From assembly GCF_000021945.1 (NCBI RefSeq), contig NC_011831.1, forward strand, positions 1,873,353-1,937,352: a stretch of DNA of 64,000 nucleotides, in the 5' to 3' direction. The DNA is from Chloroflexus aggregans DSM 9485 (GTDB lineage Bacteria; Chloroflexota; Chloroflexia; Chloroflexales; Chloroflexaceae). The notes under the pieces were generated by a model, which had not been told where the DNA came from, did not search any database, and worked only from the letters and a program-made list of their open reading frames with translations. Positions 1 to 9,964 of this stretch are shown here, one piece after another; positions within the stretch are counted from its first letter, which is position 1; each line of letters begins with the position of its first letter. The translations under genes and the position numbers were made by a program.

Positions 1-501
1 ACGGCGAGCACGTGGCTGGCAGTTATACCATACTTCAGACAGTGCGGACCGCCGGAATTGTTAGCGATATTCCCACCAATTGTGCATGCTTTTTGGGAAG
101 AGGGATCGGGGGCGAACTGATAGCCAAACGGCTTGAGATATTGTGACAATTCCCAATTAATAACTCCGGGCTGGCAGAGCACGCGCCCATTGGCCGTATC
201 AACCTGTAAAATCTTATCCATGCGGGCCGTGGAGATGACAATCCCCCCCTGCATCGGCGTCGCCCCACCGGCCAACCCAGTACCGGCGCCACGCGGTACA
301 ATCGGCATACCGGCACGGGCAGCCAGCCGGACAATCGCCGCCACTTGCTCGGCGCTGGTCGGGAGAGTGACGACGTGCGGCTCGTGGGTATCCATCACGC
401 ACCCGTCGGCATCATACGTAAGCAGGGCATCGGGGTTGGTCACCACACCGCGCGGACCGAGGATGCGCTCAAGTTCTGCAATTAGTTCAGCCCGGTTCAT
501 T
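1..501 (-). CDS. glcD: FAD-linked oxidase, GlcD-like (partial, N-terminal 167 residues)
   Basis: This is the first 167 residues of a flavoprotein that continues past the window edge. The FAD-binding type 4 (VAO/PCMH) fold is visible: PRGAGTGLAGGA near residue 57 is the pyrophosphate-binding loop, and IGGNIANNSGGP near residue 143 is the second conserved flavin segment. The family oxidises 2-hydroxy acids such as glycolate or D-lactate; the substrate cannot be told from this part. The ATG is preceded by AGGAG at a normal distance. The gene is divergent from the methyltransferase at 669. The family is clear, the symbol less so. Confidence 0.85.
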
Positions 502-668
502 CCGCACTCCTGCGGCCACAAAGCCGCTCTTGAGGTGTTTCGATAGGAAGTTCTTTTAGAAGTGGATAATATACCTGTAGTATACCATAATTTGAAATAG
601 CGAGTTATTGTTGCACATACCGGTACAATAGCAAGGTTGAGCAACGCAGTAGCGAGGAAAAAGGACCT

Positions 669-1679
669 ATGCAATTGCCACCAATCCTCCAACGATCACT
701 CGAGCGAATGGTAGCCGGCCAACCGGCGGCAGCACTGGAGCAAACAGCTAGCGCACTCTCGACGCGCTACCGTGAGGCAAGCACCGGCCAGGCTCCACAG
801 ATCAATACACCGCTCGAAGCGGTTGCGTATGCGGCATGGCGTATGCCGGCTACCTACGCGGCCGTGCGTGCCGTCTTTCGACGTTTGGCCGAAGCGCAAC
901 CGACGTTTGCCCCAACGAAGATGCTGGACGTTGGAGCAGGCAGTGGTGCAGCAATTTGGGCTGCCGCCGAACAGTGGCCGTCACTGCAACGTGTGATTGC
1001 GATTGAACGTCAGTTGGCGATGGCGCGGATCGGCGAACAACTGATGGCCGGGGCCGGTTTACCGAAGGTAACATGGCAGCATGGTGATGTGCTCACCATC
1101 GAACGGTTACCGGAGAGCGACTTGGTTGTAGCGAGTTATGTGTATGGTGAAATTGAACCGTCAATGCGTTTGACCTTGCTTAGTCGGCTTTGGAAAGCCA
1201 CAAAAGGTGCTTTGATCTTTATCGAACCGGGCACACCGACCGGTTATACGACCATTCTGAGTATTCGGGATGAGTTGATAAAGCGTGATATTCCGATCGT
1301 AGCGCCGTGCCCTCATACCGCAGCCTGCCCATTGGCCGAACAGCACGATTGGTGTCACTTCGCCCAACGCATCGCACGCCCGGCTTTTCAACGTCGTTTG
1401 AAAGGAGCGACAGCGCCGTTTGAGGATGAAAAGTTTTCGTATCTGACCGCCGCTCGGCAGGGCACACCGTCAACTCGTGGGCGGATCGTCCGTCACCCGC
1501 TTATTCATAGTGGACGCATCGAGCTACAAGTCTGCACGGCACAGGGGGTACAATACATTACCGTTACGCGTCGGCAAGGTACGGTATGGCGACAGGCACG
1601 CGAGAGCGAGTGGGGTGATGGGTGGGACGTTGATCAACTGTCTCCACCGGTAGCGGATGATGCAAGAACGAACGGTTAA
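669..1679 (+). CDS. Rsm22-family SAM-dependent methyltransferase-like protein
   Basis: A 336-residue protein with a Rossmann methyltransferase core. The SAM-binding motif I is MLDVGAGSGAAIWA (about residues 85-98). The Cys/His-rich segment CPHTAACPLAEQHDWCHF (about residues 215-232) is typical of the Rsm22 family, where it is thought to hold a metal or Fe-S cluster. Relatives act in assembly of the small ribosomal subunit; the bacterial role is not well defined. An AGGA-like ribosome site precedes the ATG. It stands alone between a divergent oxidase and a sensor kinase. Confidence 0.8.
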   Translation: MQLPPILQRSLERMVAGQPAAALEQTASALSTRYREASTGQAPQINTPLEAVAYAAWRMPATYAAVRAVFRRLAEAQPTFAPTKMLDVGAGSGAAIWAAAEQWPSLQRVIAIERQLAMARIGEQLMAGAGLPKVTWQHGDVLTIERLPESDLVVASYVYGEIEPSMRLTLLSRLWKATKGALIFIEPGTPTGYTTILSIRDELIKRDIPIVAPCPHTAACPLAEQHDWCHFAQRIARPAFQRRLKGATAPFEDEKFSYLTAARQGTPSTRGRIVRHPLIHSGRIELQVCTAQGVQYITVTRRQGTVWRQARESEWGDGWDVDQLSPPVADDARTNG

Positions 1680-1771
1680 TATCTCTGCACGAAGCAGTGG
1701 TAGAAAAAGCCTTGAGAGTGATATACTAATAGATACCCGGTGCGATTTGTCGCTTCGGTTACCAATAGGAT

Positions 1772-2587
1772 ATGACCATGACCGGCAATCGCACCCACCT
1801 TCTCCTCTATGCCGTTGAAGATTTGCGGAAGCCTCTCATTCAACAACTACTCGCTTACCCGCAGATCAACTACTCATTTGCCGACACACCGAGTGAGCTG
1901 CTCTTCCAGATTGCTCAGCAACCACCGCTGCTCATTTTCTGCCGAACGACTGAGCGATCCCGTGTACCGACCAGCACACCACTGATCATCCTCTGCCCAA
2001 CGCACGAATATCATCCTGCACAGTTTATCCACGAACCGGCCATCGTTGACATTGTTGCCGAAACCGACCTTATGCGGTTGCCGTTCATTGTGCTGCGCGA
2101 ACTACGCGAAGAACACGCGATAGTACGTGAAACCCATCGCTTACGCACGCTGGTCGAGCATACCCCGTATGGTGTGATCGAGGTTGAAATCGATAGTCGG
2201 CAGATACGCTGGTCGAACAAAGCAATGCATCATCTCTTCGGCTATTCTGCTGGCGAAATGCAGAACCTTCATATCGAAGATTTGCATCCGAACGATATAC
2301 ATACCACCATCATCAATGCTTTTCAGCAGATGAGCAGCGGAGACGAAACACCGCTCATTCACATTACCTGTTTGCACCAAGATCGCTCAACATTTTTTGC
2401 AATATTGCACCGGGCGGAACTTACGGGAACGGGCAAACGTTCATCTTCATCTTTTTTACCGATGTTACTAGTGAATACGAAAGTCTCCGCACCCTGCAAA
2501 TCAATGCCCACCGGCTCGAACTCGCCTTGCGCGCGGCTAATCAAGGATTGTACGATCTCGATCTCCGCAGTGGTCGGACAGTTGTAA
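1772..2587 (+). pseudogene. N-terminal part of frameshifted hybrid sensor kinase (receiver-like + PAS)
   Basis: This frame holds about 110 residues resembling a degenerate receiver, then a PAS domain (about residues 120-215). From about position 2431 the translation becomes meaningless (poly-Ser, then a stop at 2587). In the -1 frame a normal PAS ending appears at once (GQTFIFIFFTDVTSEYE, 2431-2481), running into the kinase at 2527-4872. Adding one G to the GGG at 2431-2433 would join the frames as TGQTF. So this and the next entry are one gene with a one-base deletion or sequencing error. Two in-frame ATGs lie at 1772 and 1778. Confidence 0.8.
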
Positions 2588-4872
2588 CGGCTGAATATGC
2601 GACCATGTTGGGTTACGATCCGGCTACCTTCAGCGAGACCAACCAACAGTGGCGCAAGCGATTACATCCACATGACGCAGATACCGTATACCAAACCTTC
2701 CTCGATTACCTGGCCGGCAAGATCCCAGAGTATCGGGTTGAATACCGCTCGCGGATGCAGAATGGAAGTTGGAAGTGGATCCTATCGGTCGGCTCGATTG
2801 TTGAACGTGACGAACATGGGAATCCGACCCGGCTCCTCGGCACGCACACCGATATAAGTGCGTTAAAGCGTCTCGAGTTTCACGAGCGGTTACGGGTTCA
2901 ACTCTTCACCAGGTTACTGGGAGGTGAAAACGTGCAAACCCTTATGAACATTCTGATACAGGCGTTCGAAGAAGAGCAACCCGATACCTACGGTGCAATT
3001 ATCCTCTTCGATCCAAAACACCTTGCGATAAGCAGTGTGATCGGAGCTAGCTTACCACCACCACTCCGCGCTTTGCTCGAAACAGATGAATTGTTAGCGC
3101 CGACCAACCGCTGGCAGCCACTGTTCAGCCGCCAACGGATCATTATTCCGGTGCTCGCCAACCATCCGGCCTGGCATGATGTTGCGAATACAGTGCAGGC
3201 AAACGGTATTAGCACGCTGTGGGCCGAACCGATACTCGGCACCGGTGGCCTTGTTATCGGCACCTTCACGGTGTGGTCGAAACGAGCTGCGTCACCGGCG
3301 AGTGAAGACCTCATCCTCGCCCAGTTTATCAGCCACTTAGCCGGACCGATCATTGAGCAGCACATCATTTTGGAACGGTTACGACTAAGTGAAGAGCGCT
3401 ACACATTGGCCGAACGAGCGGTGCAAGATGGGGTATGGGATTGGGATATTAGCAATGGCATCACCTATCTTTCATCACAATGGAAAGCCTTATTCGGTTT
3501 TGATGAGGATGAATTACCAAATACGATCACTACCTTCTTCGAGCAGATTCATCCCGAGGATTGGCCGGCAGTGACGAAAGCGCTTGATCGCCATTTTGCC
3601 GGTCTTGAACCGTTTCATTTGGAATTCCGCATGCGTCATCGCGACAACCGGTATCGCCGGATACTGGCGCGGGGTGAAGCGTTGCGCGATGCAAACGGCA
3701 ACGTGACACGCATGATCGGGGCACTGAGCGATATTACCGAGCGCAAACAACTCGATGAACGCCTGCACGAAACGCAGAAGCTTGAGGCGTTGGGGTTACT
3801 CACCGGTGGGCTTGCTCATGATTTTAATAACCTGCTCGGGATTATTATCGGTAATCTCGATATGGTATTAGCCGATTGGCAGTACGATCCCGATGTACAG
3901 CAGATGATCCAGGCATCGCTCCACGCGGCACTGCGTGGCGCCGAACTAACCAAAAGTTTGCTGGCGGTAGCCCGCCGCCAACCGCTCGCACCAACGGCAA
4001 TTGAACTGCATCAGGTGTTGCGTGAGTTCTTACCGCTCATCCAAGTCTCGCTCGGCTCAAACGTGAAAGTTGCGTTGCTCGCACAAACCACTCTCCCGGC
4101 ACGAGCCGATCGCGCCGGGCTTGAGGCCGCTTTGCTGAATCTGGTGATCAACAGTCGTGATGCGATGCCGCATGGAGGAACACTGACGATCAAGGTTCGT
4201 GAGCAGTGGGTTTCTGCGGAAGATGTTATGTTCACAGCGATGTTGGCGCCCGGCTGCTATATCGTGATTGACGTTATCGATACCGGTAACGGAATGTCAC
4301 CAGAAGTAGCCAAACGTGCCTTTGAACCGTTCTTTACCACTAAAGAACGCGGACGCGGTACGGGTCTTGGTCTGGCGATGGTCTATGGTTTTGCTCGTCA
4401 ATCGGGAGGGACAGCCCAAATTTATTCCACCTCCAACCTCGGCACGACTGTCCGGTTGTACTTACCATGTGCTCAACAAACGACACCGGTTGAATCGCCG
4501 GTAGTTATACCGACAGCCCGTCGCCAAGCACGTATTTTAGTGGTTGATGACGATCCCGATCTGTTGAGAATGACGGTCAGCACTCTGATCCATCTCGGTT
4601 ATACCGTGTTGCATGCAAACAATGGGCGTGAGGCACTTACGTTATTGCAGAGCGAACCGGTTGACCTGTTGCTAACCGATGTCGTGATGCCGGAGATGAG
4701 CGGCCAAGAGCTGGTAAAGCTAGCACAACAGGCATTTCCTACCCTCAAGGTATTGTTGATGAGTGGGTTTGCAGCGCTGCAAGGGGCGCATATCGGTGAC
4801 ATCCCCCTGATTGAGAAGCCATTTCGCGCCAGTTCGCTAGAGGTAGCGGTACAGCAGGCGTTGGAGGGATGA
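2527..4872 (+). CDS. PAS-GAF-PAS hybrid histidine kinase with C-terminal receiver (main part of frameshifted gene)
   Basis: This is the body of the kinase begun at 1772. The listed start is a TTG inside a PAS linker, not a credible initiation site. Order by residue: PAS/PAC 1-115, GAF about 130-265, PAS/PAC about 280-400, HisKA with H-box LAHDFNN near 435, HATPase with N-box [16 protein letters not shown] and [14 protein letters not shown] (about 540-625), and a receiver with VVDDDPDL, phospho-acceptor Asp in [12 protein letters not shown] and Lys in LIEKPF (about 660-780). The kinase is likely soluble, as no membrane segment is seen. It could autophosphorylate and pass phosphate to its own receiver. 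Input signal and target are unknown. Confidence 0.85.
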   Translation: MRAANQGLYDLDLRSGRTVVTAEYATMLGYDPATFSETNQQWRKRLHPHDADTVYQTFLDYLAGKIPEYRVEYRSRMQNGSWKWILSVGSIVERDEHGNPTRLLGTHTDISALKRLEFHERLRVQLFTRLLGGENVQTLMNILIQAFEEEQPDTYGAIILFDPKHLAISSVIGASLPPPLRALLETDELLAPTNRWQPLFSRQRIIIPVLANHPAWHDVANTVQANGISTLWAEPILGTGGLVIGTFTVWSKRAASPASEDLILAQFISHLAGPIIEQHIILERLRLSEERYTLAERAVQDGVWDWDISNGITYLSSQWKALFGFDEDELPNTITTFFEQIHPEDWPAVTKALDRHFAGLEPFHLEFRMRHRDNRYRRILARGEALRDANGNVTRMIGALSDITERKQLDERLHETQKLEALGLLTGGLAHDFNNLLGIIIGNLDMVLADWQYDPDVQQMIQASLHAALRGAELTKSLLAVARRQPLAPTAIELHQVLREFLPLIQVSLGSNVKVALLAQTTLPARADRAGLEAALLNLVINSRDAMPHGGTLTIKVREQWVSAEDVMFTAMLAPGCYIVIDVIDTGNGMSPEVAKRAFEPFFTTKERGRGTGLGLAMVYGFARQSGGTAQIYSTSNLGTTVRLYLPCAQQTTPVESPVVIPTARRQARILVVDDDPDLLRMTVSTLIHLGYTVLHANNGREALTLLQSEPVDLLLTDVVMPEMSGQELVKLAQQAFPTLKVLLMSGFAALQGAHIGDIPLIEKPFRASSLEVAVQQALEG

Positions 4873-4925
4873 CCGGAGCGGGTAGTAATCGGTTGAGTAC
4901 CTAAAGGATGCTGAAGCCCAGAACG

Positions 4926-5224
4926 CCACCCATAGGGGCACGGCGATGCCGTAACCCCACGAAAGGCTCACGCAAAGACGCTAACGCAAAGACGCAAAGG
5001 GCGCAAAGGGCGCTAACGCAAAGACGCAAAGGGCGCAAAGGCGCAGAGGGGGTAACGCAAAGACGCAAAGGGCGAAAGGGCGCAAAGATGTTGACGCACA
5101 GCGCACCACCCATCGAGGCACGGCAATGCCGTACCCCCACAAAGGGCTCACGCAGAGGGCGTAAAGGGCACAAAGATGTTGACGCAACGAGCGCCACCCG
5201 TAGGGGCACGGCATGCCGTGCCCC
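4926..5224. repeat. Three copies of a GGGGCACGGC palindromic element
   Basis: Three related elements occur at about 4926-4961, 5105-5142 and 5190-5224. Each has a GCCACCC lead followed by a palindrome. The last contains a perfect 22-bp palindrome, GGGGCACGGCATGCCGTGCCCC split evenly at its centre (5203-5224); the others have 1-3 base changes. They bracket the CGCAAAG array. The elements resemble REP-like hairpins and could also end transcription of the genes converging on this gap. Confidence 0.75.
4971..5092. repeat. CGCAAAG-type short tandem repeat
   Basis: About a dozen imperfect copies of ACGCAAAGACGCAAAGGGCG-like units lie in tandem, built on a CGCAAAG core with 7- and 10-base spacing. 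Variation between copies is mostly AGA versus AGGGCG. Weak long reading frames cross it on both strands, but they are repeat artefacts. A related, inverted-arm copy lies at 45750-45845, so this is a dispersed family. Confidence 0.8.
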
Positions 5225-5239
5225 AAGGCGCAAAGATTG

Positions 5240-6463
5240 TTAGTTTGTTGTACACGTTTGCAGGATGGTCAGTGCTGCGGCTGCCAATTGCCGGCGATCA
5301 AATTGTTGCTCGGCCAGATACCGAGCCTGTTGACCGGCGTGCTTGGTGAAGGCCGGATGGTCACATAAATAGGCGATCTGGGCTGCTAGATCGGCGGGAT
5401 CGCCGGCACGTGCATAGCGCCCACATTGATGCGTTTCGACCAACTGTTGTAACCAACCCGGTGTATTGACGATAACCGCTTTACCGGCGGCCAGTGCGTC
5501 GAAGAGTTTGTTTGGTGAGCACGTTGCCAGCACCGGTATGGCTTTGAAGATGGTCAGACAGACATCGGCGGCAGCGACCAGATCGGCGACCTCGGTTTTG
5601 GGTAACGGATCGAGAAAACGCACATTGCGCAGTTGGTAGTCACGAGTTTTTTCCTCAAGCTGCGGACGTTGCCGGCCTTGCCCCGCCAGCACAATCAGGA
5701 TGTCGTCACGGCCTTGTGACTGCAATATTCGTGCAGCCTCGATCACCTGCTGTAGATCGTTAGCCTCACCCATCGTGCCAAAGTAGAGCGCCAGAAATGG
5801 GGGATGACCTAGTCGTTCACGCCAACACCGACCATCACGTAACGGATGGAAGAGATCAAGATCGGCGGCATTGGGAATCACGCTAACCTTTTCCGGTGGT
5901 ACGCCGGTATCTAAGATGCCCTGCCGCATACCGGGCGAGAGTGCGATAATATGGCGCGAGTGGCGGTAGATAGTGCGTTCGAGCCAGCGTGCGGCCAGTA
6001 TCAAGGCCGGATGGCGCAATGCGCCCATCTGTAACGGCGCTTCCGGCCACAGATCGCGCACCTCGAATACCAGTGGAACGCGATGCCAACGGCTAGCGAT
6101 TATACCGGGAATGCCGATGGTAAGCGGTGTGCTGGTCGCGAAGACTACATCGGGTCGTGCGACGCGCAGTACGGCGATGACGCTGGCAAGGGCGAAGAGG
6201 AGAAACGCGACCATTCGCTGACCGTAACCAAGGGCCGTCTTTCGACGATAATCGGTATCACCGGCCCGTACCTCGACTACGTTAATCCCGTCTACCACAC
6301 GTTGCCGCCACCATCCGCCTGCCCACGGTGTCTGCGGATCGGCAGCCGTCACGATAGTCACCCGATGCCCGTTTTGAACAAAATAGCGAGCAAACTCATA
6401 CGAGCGGGTTCCGCCACTCCCGGCGCGGGTAGTAAAGTATTGATGCAGATAGAGAATGTGCAT
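5240..6463 (-). CDS. Family 4 glycosyltransferase, WbuB-like
   Basis: A 407-residue GT-B glycosyltransferase. The N-terminus MHILYLHQYFTTRAGSGGTR is characteristic of WbuB/WcaI-type enzymes of O-antigen and colanic acid synthesis. FEVRDLWPEAP near residue 140 and the donor-site region around YFGTMGEANDLQ (about 225-240) fit the GT4 fold. It probably adds a sugar from an NDP donor to a lipid-linked intermediate at the cytoplasmic membrane. It is the last gene of the polysaccharide cluster, 21 bases after the CapK-like gene. The acceptor and sugar are unknown. Confidence 0.85.
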   Translation of the reverse strand: MHILYLHQYFTTRAGSGGTRSYEFARYFVQNGHRVTIVTAADPQTPWAGGWWRQRVVDGINVVEVRAGDTDYRRKTALGYGQRMVAFLLFALASVIAVLRVARPDVVFATSTPLTIGIPGIIASRWHRVPLVFEVRDLWPEAPLQMGALRHPALILAARWLERTIYRHSRHIIALSPGMRQGILDTGVPPEKVSVIPNAADLDLFHPLRDGRCWRERLGHPPFLALYFGTMGEANDLQQVIEAARILQSQGRDDILIVLAGQGRQRPQLEEKTRDYQLRNVRFLDPLPKTEVADLVAAADVCLTIFKAIPVLATCSPNKLFDALAAGKAVIVNTPGWLQQLVETHQCGRYARAGDPADLAAQIAYLCDHPAFTKHAGQQARYLAEQQFDRRQLAAAALTILQTCTTN

Positions 6464-6484
6464 CGGTCTCGCTCGCGTCCATTT

Positions 6485-7870
6485 CTATACGTCGGGAACT
6501 TCACGCACGACGTGACGCAACTTTCCGGCACGTGTCCGAGGTAAGCGTTCCACCAATTCCCACTCAACCTGCATCGTCGGTCCAAGGTAACGTTGGGCCG
6601 CTGCAACCACCGCTTGCATTGAGGCAGGCACAAAATCAGGGGCCGGCACCACACGGATGATAATCCGATCACGAGCTACTTGCGCAATCTGACTCTCTTT
6701 GATCCCGATGCCGGGTTTCGTTACGTGGCTCAGACGGCCAACCCAACGCCCATCAGGGGTTTTGATCCGATCATCGATCCGGCCCTCAATCGCCAACCAC
6801 GACGGACTATGCCGACCACACGGACAATCATCGGCGGCCAGCGTTGCCAGATCACCGGTTTGATACCGGATAAACGGCGTCCCTGAGCTGGCAAATGAGG
6901 TCACGACTATTTGACCGGTCTCGCCGGGAGCGACCGGTTGGCCGGTCTCATCAACGACTTCGACAATGGCAGCGCGACTGAGCACGTGGTAGCGGCGATG
7001 CTCACACTGCCACGCGATTTGCCCCACCTCGCCGGTACCGTAGGTTTGCACGACGGGGCAGCCAAACGCTTGTTCGACCACAGCTTGCTGTTCGAGCGAG
7101 ATGCCCTCGCTATCGGTAACGATGGCCCGCAAACGGGGCGGTTGATCGCCGTGTTCGCGGATGTACATCGCCAAGAGATGCCACGCCGTCGGGTAGCCGG
7201 TTCCATAAACCACCCGATGCTCGCGCAGGGCACGGAGATAATGCGGGTAAAACTCGGGTGCGAGATGGTAGGCCGAGCATTGTAATTGACGGTAGAGGTC
7301 GATCCAGATCCAGAATGGCGGTTGAATACGTGTATACGGCACGACATACGCTCCCGAAAAGCGAGCACGCGGTTCGCCAAACCGACACCCAAGCGCAGCC
7401 AGCATCGCATCGGCCGGAGCCTGATGGTTCCGGGTCGCTTCGCGGTCAAGGTAGAAGGTCAGTGGCGTCCCGGTAGAGCCACTTGTCTTGCGTGGCCAGA
7501 GGGTACGTCGGTCGAGATCGGTGGCGACCAGCGCAAACGGATCGCGCCGAACCTGCTCTTTGCTTAGCATCGGCAACGTGGTGAGTTCGTCAAGCCCGGT
7601 GAGTGGACGGTCGGGCAAGATAGGCCGGTAGAAAGGCACCCGCCGACGAACTTCGGCCAACAGGCGATTGAGTTGGGCAAGCTGCCACGCTTCCTGCTCG
7701 GCACGCGAGCGATAGTACCACGCGGGATCGTGTTCGCGTACCAACTGCTGATACGCACCATAACGCCGAAACCACTCGCGACGTACCGCTTCGGCATTGA
7801 CCAACACCCGCTGTAACCAACGTGGGGCGGTATCGTAGATCTGCTGTTGCGAAGGCAAACGCAGGTTCAT
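6485..7870 (-). CDS. CapK/PaaK-like AMP-forming ligase
   Basis: A 461-residue member of the phenylacetate-CoA ligase-like (CapK) branch of the adenylate-forming superfamily. The ATP-binding loop KTSGSTGTPLTFY is near residue 128, YGTGEVGQIAW near 285 and the hinge GRIDDRIKTPDG near 375. CapK homologues are common in capsule and exopolysaccharide loci and are suspected of activating an acyl or other carboxylate group for glycan decoration; the substrate is not known. The start overlaps the ChbG-like stop by 4 bases, so the two are probably translated together. Confidence 0.8.
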   Translation of the reverse strand: MNLRLPSQQQIYDTAPRWLQRVLVNAEAVRREWFRRYGAYQQLVREHDPAWYYRSRAEQEAWQLAQLNRLLAEVRRRVPFYRPILPDRPLTGLDELTTLPMLSKEQVRRDPFALVATDLDRRTLWPRKTSGSTGTPLTFYLDREATRNHQAPADAMLAALGCRFGEPRARFSGAYVVPYTRIQPPFWIWIDLYRQLQCSAYHLAPEFYPHYLRALREHRVVYGTGYPTAWHLLAMYIREHGDQPPRLRAIVTDSEGISLEQQAVVEQAFGCPVVQTYGTGEVGQIAWQCEHRRYHVLSRAAIVEVVDETGQPVAPGETGQIVVTSFASSGTPFIRYQTGDLATLAADDCPCGRHSPSWLAIEGRIDDRIKTPDGRWVGRLSHVTKPGIGIKESQIAQVARDRIIIRVVPAPDFVPASMQAVVAAAQRYLGPTMQVEWELVERLPRTRAGKLRHVVREVPDV

Positions 7871-8718
7871 CGCAACACCTCAAAGCCGGTTGTCTGGACA
7901 CCGGCAGCAGCTAAGCGGTTGACGAGTATCGGATCGCGAAAGACTTCATACTCGCGCAGACGTGAATCGGTCAACGACCCAAAAAGTTCGGGGATCAGCC
8001 GGGTGGCCGGGTGGATGACCAACTCGGCAGGCGCGTGGCGCGGCCACGTCATTTGGTGCACGATCTGTTCAACCGCTGCCTTCCCCGGCCCAAATCCCGG
8101 TGTGCTCACGACGCCGGCAGGCATACGCAGCCCATATCGAGCGGCTGCCGCAGCCCAGCGGGCAATGATTTGGCCCTTCAGCCAATACACCGGATGGGAG
8201 AGATGGTAGGTCAGAGCCGATCCATGACGTGGGACGGTAATCCGACGGTGCGAGCGCATAGCCGGGATACCCAGTTCATGTGCAAGGGTAACGACCACCA
8301 TAAAGAGACCGGGTAACACATGTATATTCTGGTGCGTATTCCAAAAATCGGGTTGGCCGGCAACGGCGACGAACCGCGCATACTGAGCGTGCAGTTCGTG
8401 GCGCACCTGCTCCGGTGCAATACGGCGGGCGAGCCAGCGGCGCCGGAATTCCGCTGCCGGCCAAAATTGACCGTTTGGTGCCAGCAGATCGGGTACCTGT
8501 TTAGGGGCTGCGACCGGCTTCCCCAGCGTGAGGGTCCAGTGAATGCCGATTGAGGCTTGGGGAAAGGCACGGCGGAGTTGTGCGGCATCGGTATCATACG
8601 GCATGTTCGCCATCACACACGTCGCTCGTAATGCGCCGGCAGCCAGACACTCCTCGATGGCCCGATTCACTTCTGGACACATCCCGTAATCATCGGCGGT
8701 AATAATGAGATGGTGCAT
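7867..8718 (-). CDS. ChbG/HpnK (YdjC) family carbohydrate deacetylase
   Basis: About 283 residues. ITADDYGMCPEVNRAI at the N-terminus carries the family's metal-binding Asp pair, and IGIHWTLTLG (about 75-85) holds a conserved His. Family members remove acetyl groups from N-acetylated sugars such as diacetylchitobiose. Here the enzyme likely trims an N-acetyl sugar of the exported glycan or its lipid-linked precursor. The ATG at 8718 is chosen; a TTG two codons upstream is possible. The ribosome site is weak, and the gene follows the upstream glycosyltransferase by 13 bases. Confidence 0.8.
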   Translation of the reverse strand: MHHLIITADDYGMCPEVNRAIEECLAAGALRATCVMANMPYDTDAAQLRRAFPQASIGIHWTLTLGKPVAAPKQVPDLLAPNGQFWPAAEFRRRWLARRIAPEQVRHELHAQYARFVAVAGQPDFWNTHQNIHVLPGLFMVVVTLAHELGIPAMRSHRRITVPRHGSALTYHLSHPVYWLKGQIIARWAAAAARYGLRMPAGVVSTPGFGPGKAAVEQIVHQMTWPRHAPAELVIHPATRLIPELFGSLTDSRLREYEVFRDPILVNRLAAAGVQTTGFEVLR

Positions 8719-8731
8719 AAGCAATCGTGAT

Positions 8732-9964
8732 CTATGAACCTAATAACTCGGCATACAACGCTAACAGGTATTGTGACTCGCGCTGCCAATTAAACTCCTT
8801 GATCACCCGCGCGCGACCCTCAGCCCCCATTGCGTGCCGCAATGCCGGATCGGAGAGCAAACGGATGATCGCATCAGCATACGCTTCGCTGTCATCGGGC
8901 GGTACCATGATGGCACACTGACCGTCACCAACAAATGGCCGGCTAGGCGGTAAATTGCTAAGCACGGTCGGCATACCCAACGCCATAAACTCAAACAGCT
9001 TGGTCGGGATATTGTGCTGGAACTTCGGCAGATTGGGCAGCGGAATAAACCCGATCTTCGCCTGTCGCACGCGGGCCGCCACCTGCTCGTGCGGCACCAG
9101 ATTCGCATCAAGCACAATGTCGTCTTGCAAGCCACGCCGTTCGATCTCGGCCTGCGCCCATGCCGCCTCCGGGCACTTCCCGAAAAAGAGCCAGCACGCC
9201 CGCCGACCACGCCGACGTAATGCCTCGGCGACGGCAAAGGTCACCTCGAGGTGATAGCGCGGGATGGTGCCGTGATACACCAGATCGAACGGTGCGTCGT
9301 CGGCGGGTGGTGGCTGTTGCAAAAACAGATCAAGATGCGGAAAATTGTGGATCGTCACCACCCGGTGCGCACGAAACCGGCGTAGATACAGATCGGCCAC
9401 CCCCCGATCGGCGGTGATAATCGCATCAAATGTACGAGCCGCCAGCCGTTCCAGCATTGCCATTCCCCACGACAAACCGCTGCGCACCACGGGAGGCATC
9501 TGATGTTTTTGGTGCAGATACGCCGTATTATTTTCGTGACAATCGAAGATCACTCGTGCCGATGTGGTAGCCTTGAGCCAGAGACCAAGCGGGATCAGCT
9601 CGGGATCGTGCAGATGGTACAGAGCGGCATCTAACTGTCGAGCAAGGAGCGCCGCTTGCCGCATCCGCCGCCATCGCCGCTTGAGCGCCAAACCTAACCG
9701 TTGGTCGGCCAGCACTCCAACACTGTGCAAATACACCCCTTGCCGTTCGAGGGCGGTAACCGGCAACGGCACTAACAGATGCGTTTCATACCCGGCAGCC
9801 GCCAGACTCGCACATTCACGGTGAAAAATGCGCTGATCGAACGGCTGATGCACGGTGGAAATATGGACAATCCGGTATGCTCCGGTCAGAGACCGCTCAG
9901 CCGAGCGCGTAACCGTTCGGGTAGCAACGGTATGACTGGGTAGATGAGTGTGCGGTTGAGCCAT
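8732..9964 (-). CDS. Family 4 glycosyltransferase
   Basis: A 410-residue GT-B protein: N-terminal acceptor half with IVHISTVHQPFDQRIFHREC near residue 32, and C-terminal donor half with KLFEFMALGMPTVLSNLPPS near 320, containing the EX7E-like region of GT4. It lacks membrane segments. The chosen ATG has a strong GGGGGA ribosome site, which places its first 79 bases inside the end of the preceding gene; about 28 residues before the fold are poorly conserved-looking. The sugar specificity is unknown. Confidence 0.8.
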   Translation of the reverse strand: MAQPHTHLPSHTVATRTVTRSAERSLTGAYRIVHISTVHQPFDQRIFHRECASLAAAGYETHLLVPLPVTALERQGVYLHSVGVLADQRLGLALKRRWRRMRQAALLARQLDAALYHLHDPELIPLGLWLKATTSARVIFDCHENNTAYLHQKHQMPPVVRSGLSWGMAMLERLAARTFDAIITADRGVADLYLRRFRAHRVVTIHNFPHLDLFLQQPPPADDAPFDLVYHGTIPRYHLEVTFAVAEALRRRGRRACWLFFGKCPEAAWAQAEIERRGLQDDIVLDANLVPHEQVAARVRQAKIGFIPLPNLPKFQHNIPTKLFEFMALGMPTVLSNLPPSRPFVGDGQCAIMVPPDDSEAYADAIIRLLSDPALRHAMGAEGRARVIKEFNWQRESQYLLALYAELLGS

